A program made the position numbers and the translations under genes. Source: Psychromonas algicola (GTDB taxonomy: Bacteria > Pseudomonadota > Gammaproteobacteria > Enterobacterales > Psychromonadaceae). From it: 64,000 nt of DNA. This document shows positions 1 through 9,121 of this stretch, piece after piece (position 1 is the stretch's first letter; every line of letters starts with the position of its first letter). The notes beneath the pieces are model-generated. The model worked only from the letters and a program-made list of their open reading frames with translations, ran no database searches and was not told the DNA's origin. The stretch is from the NCBI RefSeq assembly GCF_004378355.1, contig NZ_SNUB01000019.1, positions 1 to 64,000 on the forward strand, read 5' to 3'.

Positions 1-34
1 TTGATGTGCGAGCGAGTGCTTCTGAAAGTTCCAT

Positions 35-70
35 AAAAAAATCCCATGACCTTTTGAGTCATAGGATTTT
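35..70 (-). terminator. Rho-independent terminator of tpiA
   Basis: Read on the minus strand, the arms AAAATCCTATGAC and GTCATGGGATTTT pair with one wobble and are followed by a T-run. It lies about 100 bases past the tpiA stop codon, the right place to end that transcript. Confidence 0.75.
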
Positions 71-172
71 GATCTTCTTACGTTAAAAATCAACTAATTT
101 TTCTTAACTGATCGGCATTACATTTAAAGTGTGCCTTTTGTAGGTTGATAATTAAGTATTAAATAATAAAAA

Positions 173-925
173 TTATTTAGCACCTTCAATAATACCAACA
201 AATTCTTCGATAATAAGTGCTGCGCCACCGACAAGACCGCCATCGATATCTGCTTGAGCAAATAACTCTTTCGCACTGTTTGCTTTAACACTTCCGCCGT
301 AAAGGATTTGTACTTTTTCTGCAACCACTTCACTTTGCGCTTTTAACCAAGAACGAATATGAGCATGTACTTCTTGCGCTTGTTCAGAGGTAGCAACTTT
401 ACCTGTACCAATTGCCCAAACTGGTTCGTAAGCAATAACACAGTTTTCAAGTGCAGCAATACCAGCAAGATCAACAACAGCTTTTAGTTGTGTTTCAACC
501 ACTGCAAATGTTTTATCGGTTTCGCGCTCTTCAAGTGTTTCACCAATACATAATACTGGCACTAAACCATTTTCTTGAATGGCTACAAATTTAGCCGCAA
601 CAACCGCATCAGTTTCATTATGGTATTGACGACGTTCTGAATGACCAACTAAGCTATATTTTGCACCAAACTCTTTTACCATTACTGGTGATGTTTCACC
701 TGTAAATGCGCCAGAAACATTAGTACTTACATCTTGTGCACCAAATTCAATGCTGTTACTTGTTGTTAGATTTGCAACTTGCTCGATGAAGATTGCTGGC
801 GGGCATACTGCAACTTCAACGTTTGTCGCTGCATCTGCTGCGCTTTCAATGCCTTTGATAAGCGTTGAAACAGATTCTTTTGTACCGTTTAGCTTCCAGT
901 TACCCATTACAAGAGGTGTTCTCAT
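173..925 (-). CDS. tpiA: Triosephosphate isomerase
   Basis: Glycolytic and gluconeogenic enzyme of the cytosol that interconverts dihydroxyacetone phosphate and glyceraldehyde 3-phosphate. The 250-residue length is normal for a bacterial TIM barrel. Catalytic residues are visible: Lys11 in NWKLNG, His95 in VGHSERR and Glu167 in AYEPVWAIGTG. The phosphate-binding LYGGSVK and GLVGGAAL segments lie near the C-terminus. It is a single gene transcribed away from ttcA's downstream end, with its own terminator. The annotation is secure; nothing is odd about it. Confidence 0.98.
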   Translation of the reverse strand: MRTPLVMGNWKLNGTKESVSTLIKGIESAADAATNVEVAVCPPAIFIEQVANLTTSNSIEFGAQDVSTNVSGAFTGETSPVMVKEFGAKYSLVGHSERRQYHNETDAVVAAKFVAIQENGLVPVLCIGETLEERETDKTFAVVETQLKAVVDLAGIAALENCVIAYEPVWAIGTGKVATSEQAQEVHAHIRSWLKAQSEVVAEKVQILYGGSVKANSAKELFAQADIDGGLVGGAALIIEEFVGIIEGAK

Positions 926-1099
926 GTTTGACTCCGTTCGTATTTGAATTAAGAATATTTTGAATATGTTTCGGCTTTATACCCATGGAGTGAAGCCGAG
1001 TTTTTATATATTCGAGTAAATTAGCGCTAATACTCATTAAATACAAGGAAGCAACAGCTTAATTTTGTCTTTTTTTTCTGCTCTGAATCAACAAAGTAT

Positions 1100-2029
1100 T
1101 TAATTTATCTCAGTGAACTGCACTGCTGGATGTTGTTGATAGAATTCATTTTGAGCGTCTTCGTCAAAATTTGTTTTTTGCTCAAAGGATTCTTTATCAA
1201 AAGCAATATCTCCACCATCAATGACTCCTGACTCTTTAGAGATAGACTTGAAATCAAATAAAGTGGTGTCAGCTAAATGTGAAGGCACTACGTTTTGCAT
1301 TGCTGTAAACATGGTTTCCAAACGGCCTGGATAGTTTACTTCCCAATCATTCAACATCTCTTTTGTTAATTGACGTTGTAAGTTAGGTTGTGAACCACAA
1401 AGGTTACAGGGAATAATTGGAAATTTTTGTAATTGAGCAAACTGTTCAATGTCTTTTTCTTTGCAGTAAGCAAGTGGTCGAATAACAACATGTTCACCGT
1501 TATCAGAGACTAACTTTGCCGGCATTGATTTTAGTTTTCCTGCAAAAAATAAATTAAGCATCATAGTTGCGAGCATATCATCACGGTGATGGCCTAACGC
1601 TATTTTTGTGGCGCCTAGCTCTTTCGCTGTTTTATAGAGAATACCTCGACGTAAACGAGAGCAAAGACTGCAAGTGGTTTTACCTGGCTCTAATTTATCT
1701 TGAACAATGCTATAAGTATCTTGCTCAACAATCTTGTAATCGACTCCTAATTTATCTAAATATTCAGGCAAAATATGCTCTGGAAAACCAGGTTGTTTTT
1801 GGTCTAAATTAACGGCAATTATATCAAAGTTAATTGGAGCGACGGCTTTAAGTTGGCTCAGTATTTCTAGTAGGGTATAGCTATCCTTCCCTCCAGATAA
1901 ACAAACCATTACCTTGTCGCCATCTTCGATCATATTATAATCAGAAATCGCTTGCCCCGTTTGACGACGTAACACTTTATTTAATTTCTTAAGGTTGAAT
2001 AATTCTTTTTCTGAAAGTTGTTCCGTCAT
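1100..2029 (-). CDS. ttcA: tRNA 2-thiocytidine(32) synthetase TtcA
   Basis: ATP-dependent sulfur transfer enzyme that makes 2-thiocytidine at position 32 of some tRNAs. The PP-loop SGGKDS is at residues 45-50. The cysteine pairs CSLC (about residue 120) and CNLC (about 210), which hold the labile 4Fe-4S cluster and act in sulfur transfer, are both present. The 309-residue length matches the family. The start is supported by the typical N-terminus before the PP-loop; an ATG further in would cut the fold. The next gene, sapF, starts about 100 bases beyond and shares the strand but is probably a separate unit. Confidence 0.96.
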   Translation of the reverse strand: MTEQLSEKELFNLKKLNKVLRRQTGQAISDYNMIEDGDKVMVCLSGGKDSYTLLEILSQLKAVAPINFDIIAVNLDQKQPGFPEHILPEYLDKLGVDYKIVEQDTYSIVQDKLEPGKTTCSLCSRLRRGILYKTAKELGATKIALGHHRDDMLATMMLNLFFAGKLKSMPAKLVSDNGEHVVIRPLAYCKEKDIEQFAQLQKFPIIPCNLCGSQPNLQRQLTKEMLNDWEVNYPGRLETMFTAMQNVVPSHLADTTLFDFKSISKESGVIDGGDIAFDKESFEQKTNFDEDAQNEFYQQHPAVQFTEIN

Positions 2030-2127
2030 GGGGAGCCTTGTTAGAGAGTTAAAACAGCGCGCATTGTATAAAAAGACATAAGCGAATGTAAAGCCTCATT
2101 ACTCAATGCTAAATAAGAAGCTGGGGC

Positions 2128-2907
2128 TTATTTTCTGTAGTCAGGCTCATGGCTGAGTAACAAAAATTTAGTTTGTTCATGCTGTGGAGAATCACAAATT
2201 ATCGATGCGGAACCTTTCTCAACAATTTTTCCTGCGTGCAGTACTACAATATGATCGCTCATATGTCTTATTAAGTGCATGCTGTGCGCGATGAAAATAT
2301 AACTTGTGCCTTTTATTTTTTGAATTTTAAGCAGTAAGTTTACAATTTTAAAACGTAATGAAATATCTAAGGTCGCTAAAATTTCATCAACAATTATGAT
2401 GTCCGGGTTTAATATCATGGCTCTTGCAATAGCCACTTGGTGTTTTTGCACACTCGAAAGCATATTTGGATAAAAAGCTAAATAATCTGGTAACAAACCA
2501 ACTAGCTTTAATGTCTCTTTAATGCGTAAATCACGTTTTTCTGCATCAAAGTCTGTGTTTAATTGTAGCGGTGCATTTAATATTTTACCTACAGTCATTT
2601 TAGGGTTTAACGAGCTGCTCGGATCTTGGAAAATCATACGAATAGATGAACATCGTTGCTGCGAAGTTAAGGATAAAATAGGTTGGCCTTTTAGATGAAT
2701 TTCACCAGAGCTTGGTTCTAATAATCCTGTGATAGTTCTTACTAAAGCACTTTTTCCTGCTCCACTTTCTCCTACGATCGCTAAGGTTTGTCCCTTATCA
2801 AGTGTAAAGCTGACAGGACCGTAAGCGAGTTTTTCATAGCTCGTCCATAAACCTGAAACATGCTTAAAGCTTCTACTAAGATTACTTATCTTTAATAATG
2901 ATTGCAT
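2128..2907 (-). CDS. sapF: Peptide ABC transporter ATPase SapF
   Basis: One of two ATPases of the Sap (Dpp/Opp-type) ABC importer, linked in enteric bacteria to antimicrobial peptide resistance and potassium or putrescine handling. Walker A is GESGAGKS (about residues 47-54) and Walker B is IIIVDEIL. The signature loop reads LSSVQKHQ instead of LSGGQxQR, so it is degenerate. SapF proteins often deviate here, which suggests an asymmetric ATPase pair with SapD. It is the last gene of sapABCDF, 2 bases after sapD. Length (259) is close to the E. coli protein. Confidence 0.92.
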   Translation of the reverse strand: MQSLLKISNLSRSFKHVSGLWTSYEKLAYGPVSFTLDKGQTLAIVGESGAGKSALVRTITGLLEPSSGEIHLKGQPILSLTSQQRCSSIRMIFQDPSSSLNPKMTVGKILNAPLQLNTDFDAEKRDLRIKETLKLVGLLPDYLAFYPNMLSSVQKHQVAIARAMILNPDIIIVDEILATLDISLRFKIVNLLLKIQKIKGTSYIFIAHSMHLIRHMSDHIVVLHAGKIVEKGSASIICDSPQHEQTKFLLLSHEPDYRK

Positions 2908-2909
2908 AA

Positions 2910-3920
2910 TTAACTCAAGCTAATTGGATAATGACAACGGAAACTATGGCCTTTCTTAGTTGTTACGGTTGGATTGGTAACGCAAATACGTTGTGCTTTG
3001 GGGCATCTTGGACCCAAGCGGCAACCAATAGGCAATTGATTCGATGAAGGAATATTACCAGGTAGAGTATAAAGCTCACTTTTATGCTCGTGCATTTTAT
3101 CGTTACTAATAATTGTTTTTAGCATGGCCTGAGTATAAGGGTGCATCGCCGAAGTCATAAGTTGCTTATGTGATCCTGTTTCTACAGTCTGACCGCAATA
3201 AATTAAGGTCATATAATCAGATAAGTTACTTGTATTGGCAAAGTTATTACTCAGAATCAATAGCGTCGTATTATTGAGTTGATTGAGTTTGTATAACAAA
3301 CGAAAAATTTGTGATTGTGTTGATGATTCCATTGAGGTTGTTGGCTCATCTGCAATAATCAAACTCGGGTTATTAGCAATCGCCATTGCAATCATTATTT
3401 TTTGGCAAACACCTTCTGAGAGTTGGTGTGGGTAACAGTTCAGTATTTCTTTATCATCCTGAACGCCAACTTTATGCAGTAGCTCTTTAATTTGTAAACG
3501 GCTAGATTGCACATTAATACGCTTAATTTTACCAAGAATACGTCGCAACCTTAGGTTCCATGTTTTTTTAGGTAACACTGATTTGATTTGGGTGCGTATT
3601 GTCTGGCTAGGATCAAGGTAAGAGCTAGGCTCTTGGAAGATCATTGAAATCTCTTTACCTAGAATTTGACGACGTTCTTTATCCGACAATTTCGTTAAGT
3701 CGGTTTTGCCTAAGTACATTCGGTCTGCTGTAACAGTCCAATTGTTATTATGTAATCCTAATATCGCTTTAGCGATTAATGTTTTACCGGAGCCTGACTC
3801 CCCAATTAAACCATGTATCGAACCTGCGACAATGTTTAAAGAGGCTTTATCAATCACTCGAATTTTACCTTGAGCGGTTTCAATATCGATACTTAAGTTT
3901 CTGATGTCCAATAATGCCAT
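2910..3920 (-). CDS. sapD: Peptide ABC transporter ATPase SapD
   Basis: ATPase subunit of the Sap importer. Start chosen at the ATG that overlaps the sapC stop by one base (TAATG), giving 336 residues beginning MALLDIRNLSI. A longer frame reaching 4022 runs inside sapC and adds a non-family N-terminus. Walker A is GESGSGKT and Walker B is LIIADEPTTS; the signature is LSEGVCQK, also degenerate. A C-terminal oligopeptide/dipeptide transporter region (CRLGPRCPKAQ) is present, as in OppD/DppD relatives. Translational coupling with sapC is likely. Confidence 0.93.
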   Translation of the reverse strand: MALLDIRNLSIDIETAQGKIRVIDKASLNIVAGSIHGLIGESGSGKTLIAKAILGLHNNNWTVTADRMYLGKTDLTKLSDKERRQILGKEISMIFQEPSSYLDPSQTIRTQIKSVLPKKTWNLRLRRILGKIKRINVQSSRLQIKELLHKVGVQDDKEILNCYPHQLSEGVCQKIMIAMAIANNPSLIIADEPTTSMESSTQSQIFRLLYKLNQLNNTTLLILSNNFANTSNLSDYMTLIYCGQTVETGSHKQLMTSAMHPYTQAMLKTIISNDKMHEHKSELYTLPGNIPSSNQLPIGCRLGPRCPKAQRICVTNPTVTTKKGHSFRCHYPISLS

Positions 3921-4810
3921 TATTCTTCGCCTTCTATCACTGCATGGCGTAAGCCTTCTGCAAATACATTTGCCATCATGATCACTAAAAAGATGGTAAT
4001 ACCAGGGAAGGTGACAAGCCAAGGTGAAAGATAAATAAGATCAACACTACTTGCAATTAAAGAGCCTAATTCTGTTTGAGGTAATTGCGCGCCGAAACCT
4101 AAAAAACCTAAGGTTGCAATTTCAATTACCGCTAAGGTAAATAAACGGTTAATGATAGTGATGGTCGGCTCTAAAATATTAGGCATGATCCCAAAACGAA
4201 ATAAACGTAATTTGGTCGCACCATCTAACTGTAAAGCGACAATATACTGCTTACTCAACTCTTGTTCGATGGCTAAAAAGCTACCACGTATAAATTGCGG
4301 TAATAAAGAAAGTGATATTGCGATTAAGCAGTTAATATAACTAGGGCCAAATATGGCGATTAAAATTAACGCTGAAAGCAAAGAAGGAATGGTTAATAAA
4401 GCATCCAACAAGTGGTGTAACACACTGGCTTTAATACCTTTAGTTAATGCAGCGCTTGCACCAATTGCCATACCTAACAATGAAACACAGACTGTAATAA
4501 TTAATGCGCCGCCTAAGGTAAGTTGTAAGCCATGAAATAAACGTGATAAAGAATCTCGGCCTAAGTCATCAGTACCTAAGATATGGTTGATATCACCACC
4601 TTCAAACCAATAGGGTGGTAGTAGCATTTTATCTGCATTTTGCTCTAATGGTGAATGTGGAAAAAACCAAGGAGCAAAAAGAGAAGCTAACACCAATACG
4701 ATGATGAACCACATTGCAACAACGGCGATGTTTTTACTTTTGAAGATCGCCCAAATATATTGCAAAGGCGATTGGATCTTATCTTCATTAAATTCATTAT
4801 TGATTAGCAT
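3920..4810 (-). CDS. sapC: Peptide ABC transporter permease SapC
   Basis: Inner-membrane permease of the Sap importer, 296 residues, the same length as the enteric SapC. It has an N-terminal cytoplasmic segment, a first membrane helix at about residues 28-48, then the DppC-like core with the EAA-type loop (QLDGATKLRLFRFGIMPNI) that contacts the ATPase. It overlaps the end of sapB by 14 bases and the start of sapD by one base, so the five genes are one operon. Confidence 0.94.
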   Translation of the reverse strand: MLINNEFNEDKIQSPLQYIWAIFKSKNIAVVAMWFIIVLVLASLFAPWFFPHSPLEQNADKMLLPPYWFEGGDINHILGTDDLGRDSLSRLFHGLQLTLGGALIITVCVSLLGMAIGASAALTKGIKASVLHHLLDALLTIPSLLSALILIAIFGPSYINCLIAISLSLLPQFIRGSFLAIEQELSKQYIVALQLDGATKLRLFRFGIMPNILEPTITIINRLFTLAVIEIATLGFLGFGAQLPQTELGSLIASSVDLIYLSPWLVTFPGITIFLVIMMANVFAEGLRHAVIEGEE

Positions 4811-5774
4811 ATAAAGAACCTCGCATGATTGGGCTAATAATCACCATCAATATATCGATTAAAATACTAAAAAATAAAATGAAGCTAGTGATGATTAGCA
4901 TCCCCACTGGCAATACACCATAGTCTCCAGCATTTAAAGAGGATAATAACCAATCTCCCATTCCATCTAAATTAAATACAATTTCAATGGTCATGGCAAA
5001 AGATAAGATGGTACTTAACTGTAATCTTAACTGCGGAATGATCGGCGGTAGTGCATTTTGAAGCGCATGTGCAAAAACAATTTTACGTCGAGAAAAACCC
5101 TTCGCGTATGCTGCTTTGATATAATTACTGCGCATGACCATAGTCATTGAGTGACGAGTTAAACGGATTATCTCTGTGGTTAAGAAAAAGGATAAGACCA
5201 AAGCGGGAAGTAGTAAATGGGCAAGACGATCAAAGAAAGCAAATAAGCCATATTGGTCGGTCACAAATAATGTATCGATGAGTAAAAAGCCAGTTACGCT
5301 CGGCACTTCGTACACTAAGCTCAAATTACCATCAACAGGTAAAAGATCTCCCCAAACACCGGGTAACAATAACACCATCACTCCGACCCAAAATACAGGC
5401 AATGATAAACCTGATAATGCGATGGTCATGATCACATAATCTAGCTTAGTATCCCTAAATAAACCACCAAGGACACCGAGGGGAATGGCAACTAAACTTG
5501 AAAAAACTAAACCTAAAAGGCATAGCTCTATCGTCGACGCAAAAAACATTAACCCACGCGCCAGCAACGGTTGATTATCTAGAGCTGAATAGCCAAATTC
5601 GCCAGTAATAATGTTGATTAAATAGCTAAAATATTGAAGTAAATAATTATTTGATGAAGTGTCAATGATGGTGTTATTGACAACGACATTTTTCTCAATA
5701 ATAAACGCAATAATCGTTAAGATTAAAGCGGTTATAAAAAGTAAGTTTAAACGTCTTATTAAAAATGAAAGCAT
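4797..5774 (-). CDS. sapB: Peptide ABC transporter permease SapB
   Basis: The other membrane subunit of the Sap importer, DppB-like, 325 residues. It starts with the usual short cytoplasmic stretch and membrane helix (MLSFLIRRLNLLFITALI), has a large periplasmic loop, and carries the EAA-type coupling loop AAYAKGFSRRKIVFAHAL. It starts one base after sapA ends. It pairs with SapC to form the translocation path. Confidence 0.94.
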   Translation of the reverse strand: MLSFLIRRLNLLFITALILTIIAFIIEKNVVVNNTIIDTSSNNYLLQYFSYLINIITGEFGYSALDNQPLLARGLMFFASTIELCLLGLVFSSLVAIPLGVLGGLFRDTKLDYVIMTIALSGLSLPVFWVGVMVLLLPGVWGDLLPVDGNLSLVYEVPSVTGFLLIDTLFVTDQYGLFAFFDRLAHLLLPALVLSFFLTTEIIRLTRHSMTMVMRSNYIKAAYAKGFSRRKIVFAHALQNALPPIIPQLRLQLSTILSFAMTIEIVFNLDGMGDWLLSSLNAGDYGVLPVGMLIITSFILFFSILIDILMVIISPIMRGSLYANQ

Positions 5775-5775
5775 A

Positions 5776-7380
5776 TTAATTGAGATCTTGTTTAATTGTA
5801 TTTTGGAAATTAATACCGGTTAAGGAATTAACTTCAACATTTTTAACCCTACCAGAAATAACATCTAACCTAAGAACATGTGCAATCGGTAAATAAGGGC
5901 GCTGTGTCATGATTTCATCTTGAATAAGGTAATAATTTTTTATTCGTTGTGCAAAATTAGATTCAGTTAAGGATTGATCTAATAATACTTGGGTTTTATA
6001 AGAGCACCAGCGGCTACTATTGCCATTTTCAGGCGATGAGTTACAGCTTAAAAGTGGTCTGAAAATACTATCTGGATCATTAATGTGCACATTGATACCA
6101 GTCAAGTAAGTATCATAATTACCGTTTGATAATCGCGTCTGTAATGTTGAACCACTTAATTTAACGATTTCGCTTTGAATGCCGATATCAGCAAGATTTG
6201 CTTGAATTAATTGTGCTGTCTTATGAAAGTTAGGATTAAATACATCAGCATTTTCAGGTAATAAAATAGTGAGTACTTTTGTAAAGTCATAATCTAGCGC
6301 GACTAATGTTTTCTTGGCTGCTTCGGGATTGAATATATCGCTGTTATTGCGAGCTTTATGTGCCCAAGACTGATTGCTCAATAGCGTGTTAGTTTGCATC
6401 GCGCTTTGGAAGTAAACCGCCTGTAAAATTGTTTTCTTGTCGATAGCTTGCGAAAGTGCGTAACGTACCTTGCTGTCTTTAAGTTGATCTTGTTTAGTAT
6501 TAAATGCCCATAAAGCTACGTTAGATGTCGATTTACTGTTTAACACCACCTCTTTATTTTTACTAATAGTTTCTAGTTGGCTTGCTGCTGGGTAGGCGAT
6601 AACATCACATTCACCTGAAAGTAGTTTGGTGTAACGTTTAGTTGCACTTGGATTTTTTACATAGATAAGGTTTTCTATATTCGTCATCGGTTGCCAGTAA
6701 TTTTCATGTTTTGAATAACGAACAATGCCTTTACTATTAGAGCTTTTGAACTTAAATGGTCCTGTACCTATTGGTTGAAAATCAATTTTTTCTGGATGAC
6801 CTCGTTGCAATAGCTGATTTGCATATTCCTGTGAGTGGATCACCGCATAATGCGCCGCAAGGTTGGCGAGTAAGGTTACATCAGGTTTTGATAATACAAA
6901 TTCTACCGTTCTGTCATCGATTTTATTTATTTCAGATAAAAACGCAGTAAAAGGGTGGTTAAAGAAATAATTTTGCGTTTGATTATTAACTGTATGGTAA
7001 GGATGTTTTTTATCAATCATTCGATTGAAGCTAAATAGAACATCATCGGCATTTAAATAGCGAGTTGGTTGAAAGTAATCTGTCTGATGAAAATTAATAT
7101 TTTTACGCAAAACAAAACGATAACGTAATTTATCATCACTTTGTTGCCAACTTTCTGCTAAGTCAGGAATAAATTTATTGGTGTCGGGATTCAGCTTCAC
7201 TAAGCGGCTAAAAAGCTGATGAGTTGTTGCATCTAAACTAGCAATATCATGGCTAATTTGTGGATTAAATGACATTGGCTGATTCTCTGTGCAATAGAGA
7301 AGTGTATTTTTTGTCAGCGTTTTGTTTTGATAACAAGCTGTTAAATTAGCAGTCAAAAATAATAAGAATAATAAGCGCAT
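5776..7380 (-). CDS. sapA: Periplasmic peptide-binding protein SapA, probable lipoprotein
   Basis: Solute-binding component of the Sap importer (family 5 extracellular binding protein, like DppA/OppA), 534 residues. It delivers peptides or related cargo to SapBC. The N-terminus MRLLFLLFLTANLTAC ends in a lipobox (LTAC), so the mature protein should begin at Cys16 and be lipid-anchored. That differs from soluble DppA-type proteins. The body has the family segment around FVLRKNINFHQ and YFQPTRYLNADDVLFSFNR. It is first in the operon, with about 140 bases of non-coding DNA upstream. Confidence 0.92.
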   Translation of the reverse strand: MRLLFLLFLTANLTACYQNKTLTKNTLLYCTENQPMSFNPQISHDIASLDATTHQLFSRLVKLNPDTNKFIPDLAESWQQSDDKLRYRFVLRKNINFHQTDYFQPTRYLNADDVLFSFNRMIDKKHPYHTVNNQTQNYFFNHPFTAFLSEINKIDDRTVEFVLSKPDVTLLANLAAHYAVIHSQEYANQLLQRGHPEKIDFQPIGTGPFKFKSSNSKGIVRYSKHENYWQPMTNIENLIYVKNPSATKRYTKLLSGECDVIAYPAASQLETISKNKEVVLNSKSTSNVALWAFNTKQDQLKDSKVRYALSQAIDKKTILQAVYFQSAMQTNTLLSNQSWAHKARNNSDIFNPEAAKKTLVALDYDFTKVLTILLPENADVFNPNFHKTAQLIQANLADIGIQSEIVKLSGSTLQTRLSNGNYDTYLTGINVHINDPDSIFRPLLSCNSSPENGNSSRWCSYKTQVLLDQSLTESNFAQRIKNYYLIQDEIMTQRPYLPIAHVLRLDVISGRVKNVEVNSLTGINFQNTIKQDLN

Positions 7381-7462
7381 AGTGCTATTTTAATCCAGTA
7401 GGCATAAGGAGGTTAATTTAACATTTGATAAGCTTAAATAAAACATTAAATATTATAACCTA

Positions 7463-7479
7463 AGATCTTTAGCATTTGA
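7463..7479. repeat. Dispersed 17-bp repeat, copy 1
   Basis: AGATCTTTAGCATTTGA occurs here, between the MATE gene and sapA, and again at 52930-52946 upstream of the methyltransferase-HNH gene. Both copies are intergenic. The role is unknown. Confidence 0.5.
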
Positions 7480-7521
7480 TGGAAAGATAGTTTGTCACTA
7501 ATCATCACTAAAAACATTAAA

Positions 7522-8859
7522 TCAATTCACCTTTAACCTAGATAATGTGAAGTAACAAACAACCACCGCAATTAACCCAAATACCACACTCCCTAAAGCT
7601 TGCCCCATTAAGATACCTTGAGCACCGTAATAATAGGCACCAATACTCACAAAAGGAATTGTACCTAAGGATATTTTGGCTAAATTTAAAAGGGTAGCGA
7701 GTTTAGGTCGACCAATATTATTTAAGAATGACATAGCGACTAAATTCATCGCTACAAAAATAAAGCTGATAGCGATATATTGGCAAAAAAAACGAATAAG
7801 AATGGCTGCTTCTGATGTGGCGTTAAACAGGTTAACTAGATTTTCTTGTAGCAAAGAAAGTATTAAAGCGGAAACAAACACATATTTAATAATAAAGTTT
7901 AATGAATGATTGAGTGTGTTTTTAACTCTGTTTAATTTTTTTGCGCCTAAATTTTGGCTAATAATTGGACCAATGGCGCCAGGCATAGCGAATAACATAA
8001 CAAATACCACAGGTATTAAACGGCTTATAATCGTCCAAGCGGCCACTGATTCCGCACCAAACTTGGCGACTTCATAGGTAATATAAAAGTGGCTAAGAGG
8101 TGTGGTTATTTGTGTTAGCGATGCTGGAAGAGCTATTTTCGCAATTTTTTTTATATTAGCCCAACTATCCAACAGACTTTGTGATGCAATAAATTGATAT
8201 CGGTGAAGTAGGTAATAACTTGCAATCGCTAGCATTACTATCCTTGCTAAAATAGTTGCATAAGCGGCGCCATTAATTTCCCATTGAAAATAAAAGATAA
8301 AAAGTGGGTCTAAAAGCGCATTAATTATACCTGCTAATAATGTACAGAGCATTGCAATGTTAGCTTTTCCTAACACTCTTAATATTGCCGTGACTTGCAT
8401 CGCGATAGCAATCATTGGAAATGAAAAGATAGTTAATTTTAAATAAGTTTCAGCGGCTTCTAATGAGGCCCTCTTAGCCCCCATTAAAGACAATAATTCA
8501 GAAGCATAACAAAAAATAATCAAAGTAATGAATATGCTTAAGATAAAAGTGATGACGAAGGAAGTGGTGGCTATTCTTTTAGCTTGCTGAATTTGCTTTT
8601 GACCAATACTTTTAGCAACGGTTGCCGTAACTGCAATGACCATGGCAATGGTCAATGAAGAAGTAAAAAATAAAATAGCACTTGCATAACCAATAGCAGC
8701 CACTAAATAAGCTTTGTTTAATAAGCTTATAAAATAGATATTGATTAAATCAACACTAAAAAAGACACTCAAGCTAACCATGTTTGTTAGTGCCATTTTT
8801 AGCATGTGATTAGCAATATTACCTTGAGTAAAGCTCGATGCGATAACTGCCACGATCAA
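7522..8859 (-). CDS. MATE family multidrug/cation efflux protein
   Basis: Polytopic inner-membrane antiporter of the multidrug and toxic compound extrusion family, 445 residues, with about 12 hydrophobic helices in two related halves. Family-like segments are INIYFISLLNKAYLVAAIGYA near the N-terminus and GAIGPIISQNLGAKKLNRVK in the second half. The start overlaps the stop of the ferredoxin gene by 4 bases (ATGA), so the two are translationally coupled. The substrate cannot be told from the sequence. Sodium- or proton-coupled drug efflux is the usual role. Confidence 0.85.
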   Translation of the reverse strand: MIVAVIASSFTQGNIANHMLKMALTNMVSLSVFFSVDLINIYFISLLNKAYLVAAIGYASAILFFTSSLTIAMVIAVTATVAKSIGQKQIQQAKRIATTSFVITFILSIFITLIIFCYASELLSLMGAKRASLEAAETYLKLTIFSFPMIAIAMQVTAILRVLGKANIAMLCTLLAGIINALLDPLFIFYFQWEINGAAYATILARIVMLAIASYYLLHRYQFIASQSLLDSWANIKKIAKIALPASLTQITTPLSHFYITYEVAKFGAESVAAWTIISRLIPVVFVMLFAMPGAIGPIISQNLGAKKLNRVKNTLNHSLNFIIKYVFVSALILSLLQENLVNLFNATSEAAILIRFFCQYIAISFIFVAMNLVAMSFLNNIGRPKLATLLNLAKISLGTIPFVSIGAYYYGAQGILMGQALGSVVFGLIAVVVCYFTLSRLKVN

Positions 8860-9104
8860 TTCACATGTAAATTAGCAAATTTATCAAGTAACTGCTCTTG
8901 TGTTTCTACATGCTCAGGGTCAACGATAATACAGTTAATAGGACAAACTGCCACGCAAGTTGCTTTTTCATAAAAACCAACACACTCTGTGCACAAATCA
9001 GGATTGATTTCGTATATCTCTGCTCCGAATGTAATTGCTTCATTGGGGCATTCTGGATCGCACATATCGCAATTAATGCATGTATCTTCTATTAGCAGTG
9101 CCAT
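8856..9104 (-). CDS. yfhL: YfhL-type 2[4Fe-4S] ferredoxin
   Basis: Small electron carrier of 82 residues with two 4Fe-4S motifs: CINCDMCDPECP near the N-terminus and CTECVGFYEKATCVAVCP, whose long spacing is the mark of the YfhL/Alvin type. In E. coli, YfhL supports iron-dependent RNA hydroxylation by U32-peptidase-family enzymes. Here it sits 17 bases downstream of trhP, one such enzyme, so it may be its electron or cluster partner. This is inference from gene order. It is followed with overlap by a MATE pump. Confidence 0.92.
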   Translation of the reverse strand: MALLIEDTCINCDMCDPECPNEAITFGAEIYEINPDLCTECVGFYEKATCVAVCPINCIIVDPEHVETQEQLLDKFANLHVN

Positions 9105-9121
9105 TTTATAACCAAGCCATA

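Noticed and set aside
3921-4022. Longer SapD starting inside sapC
   Set aside because: The added residues overlap sapC in another frame and are unlike SapD; the TAATG-coupled start is standard.
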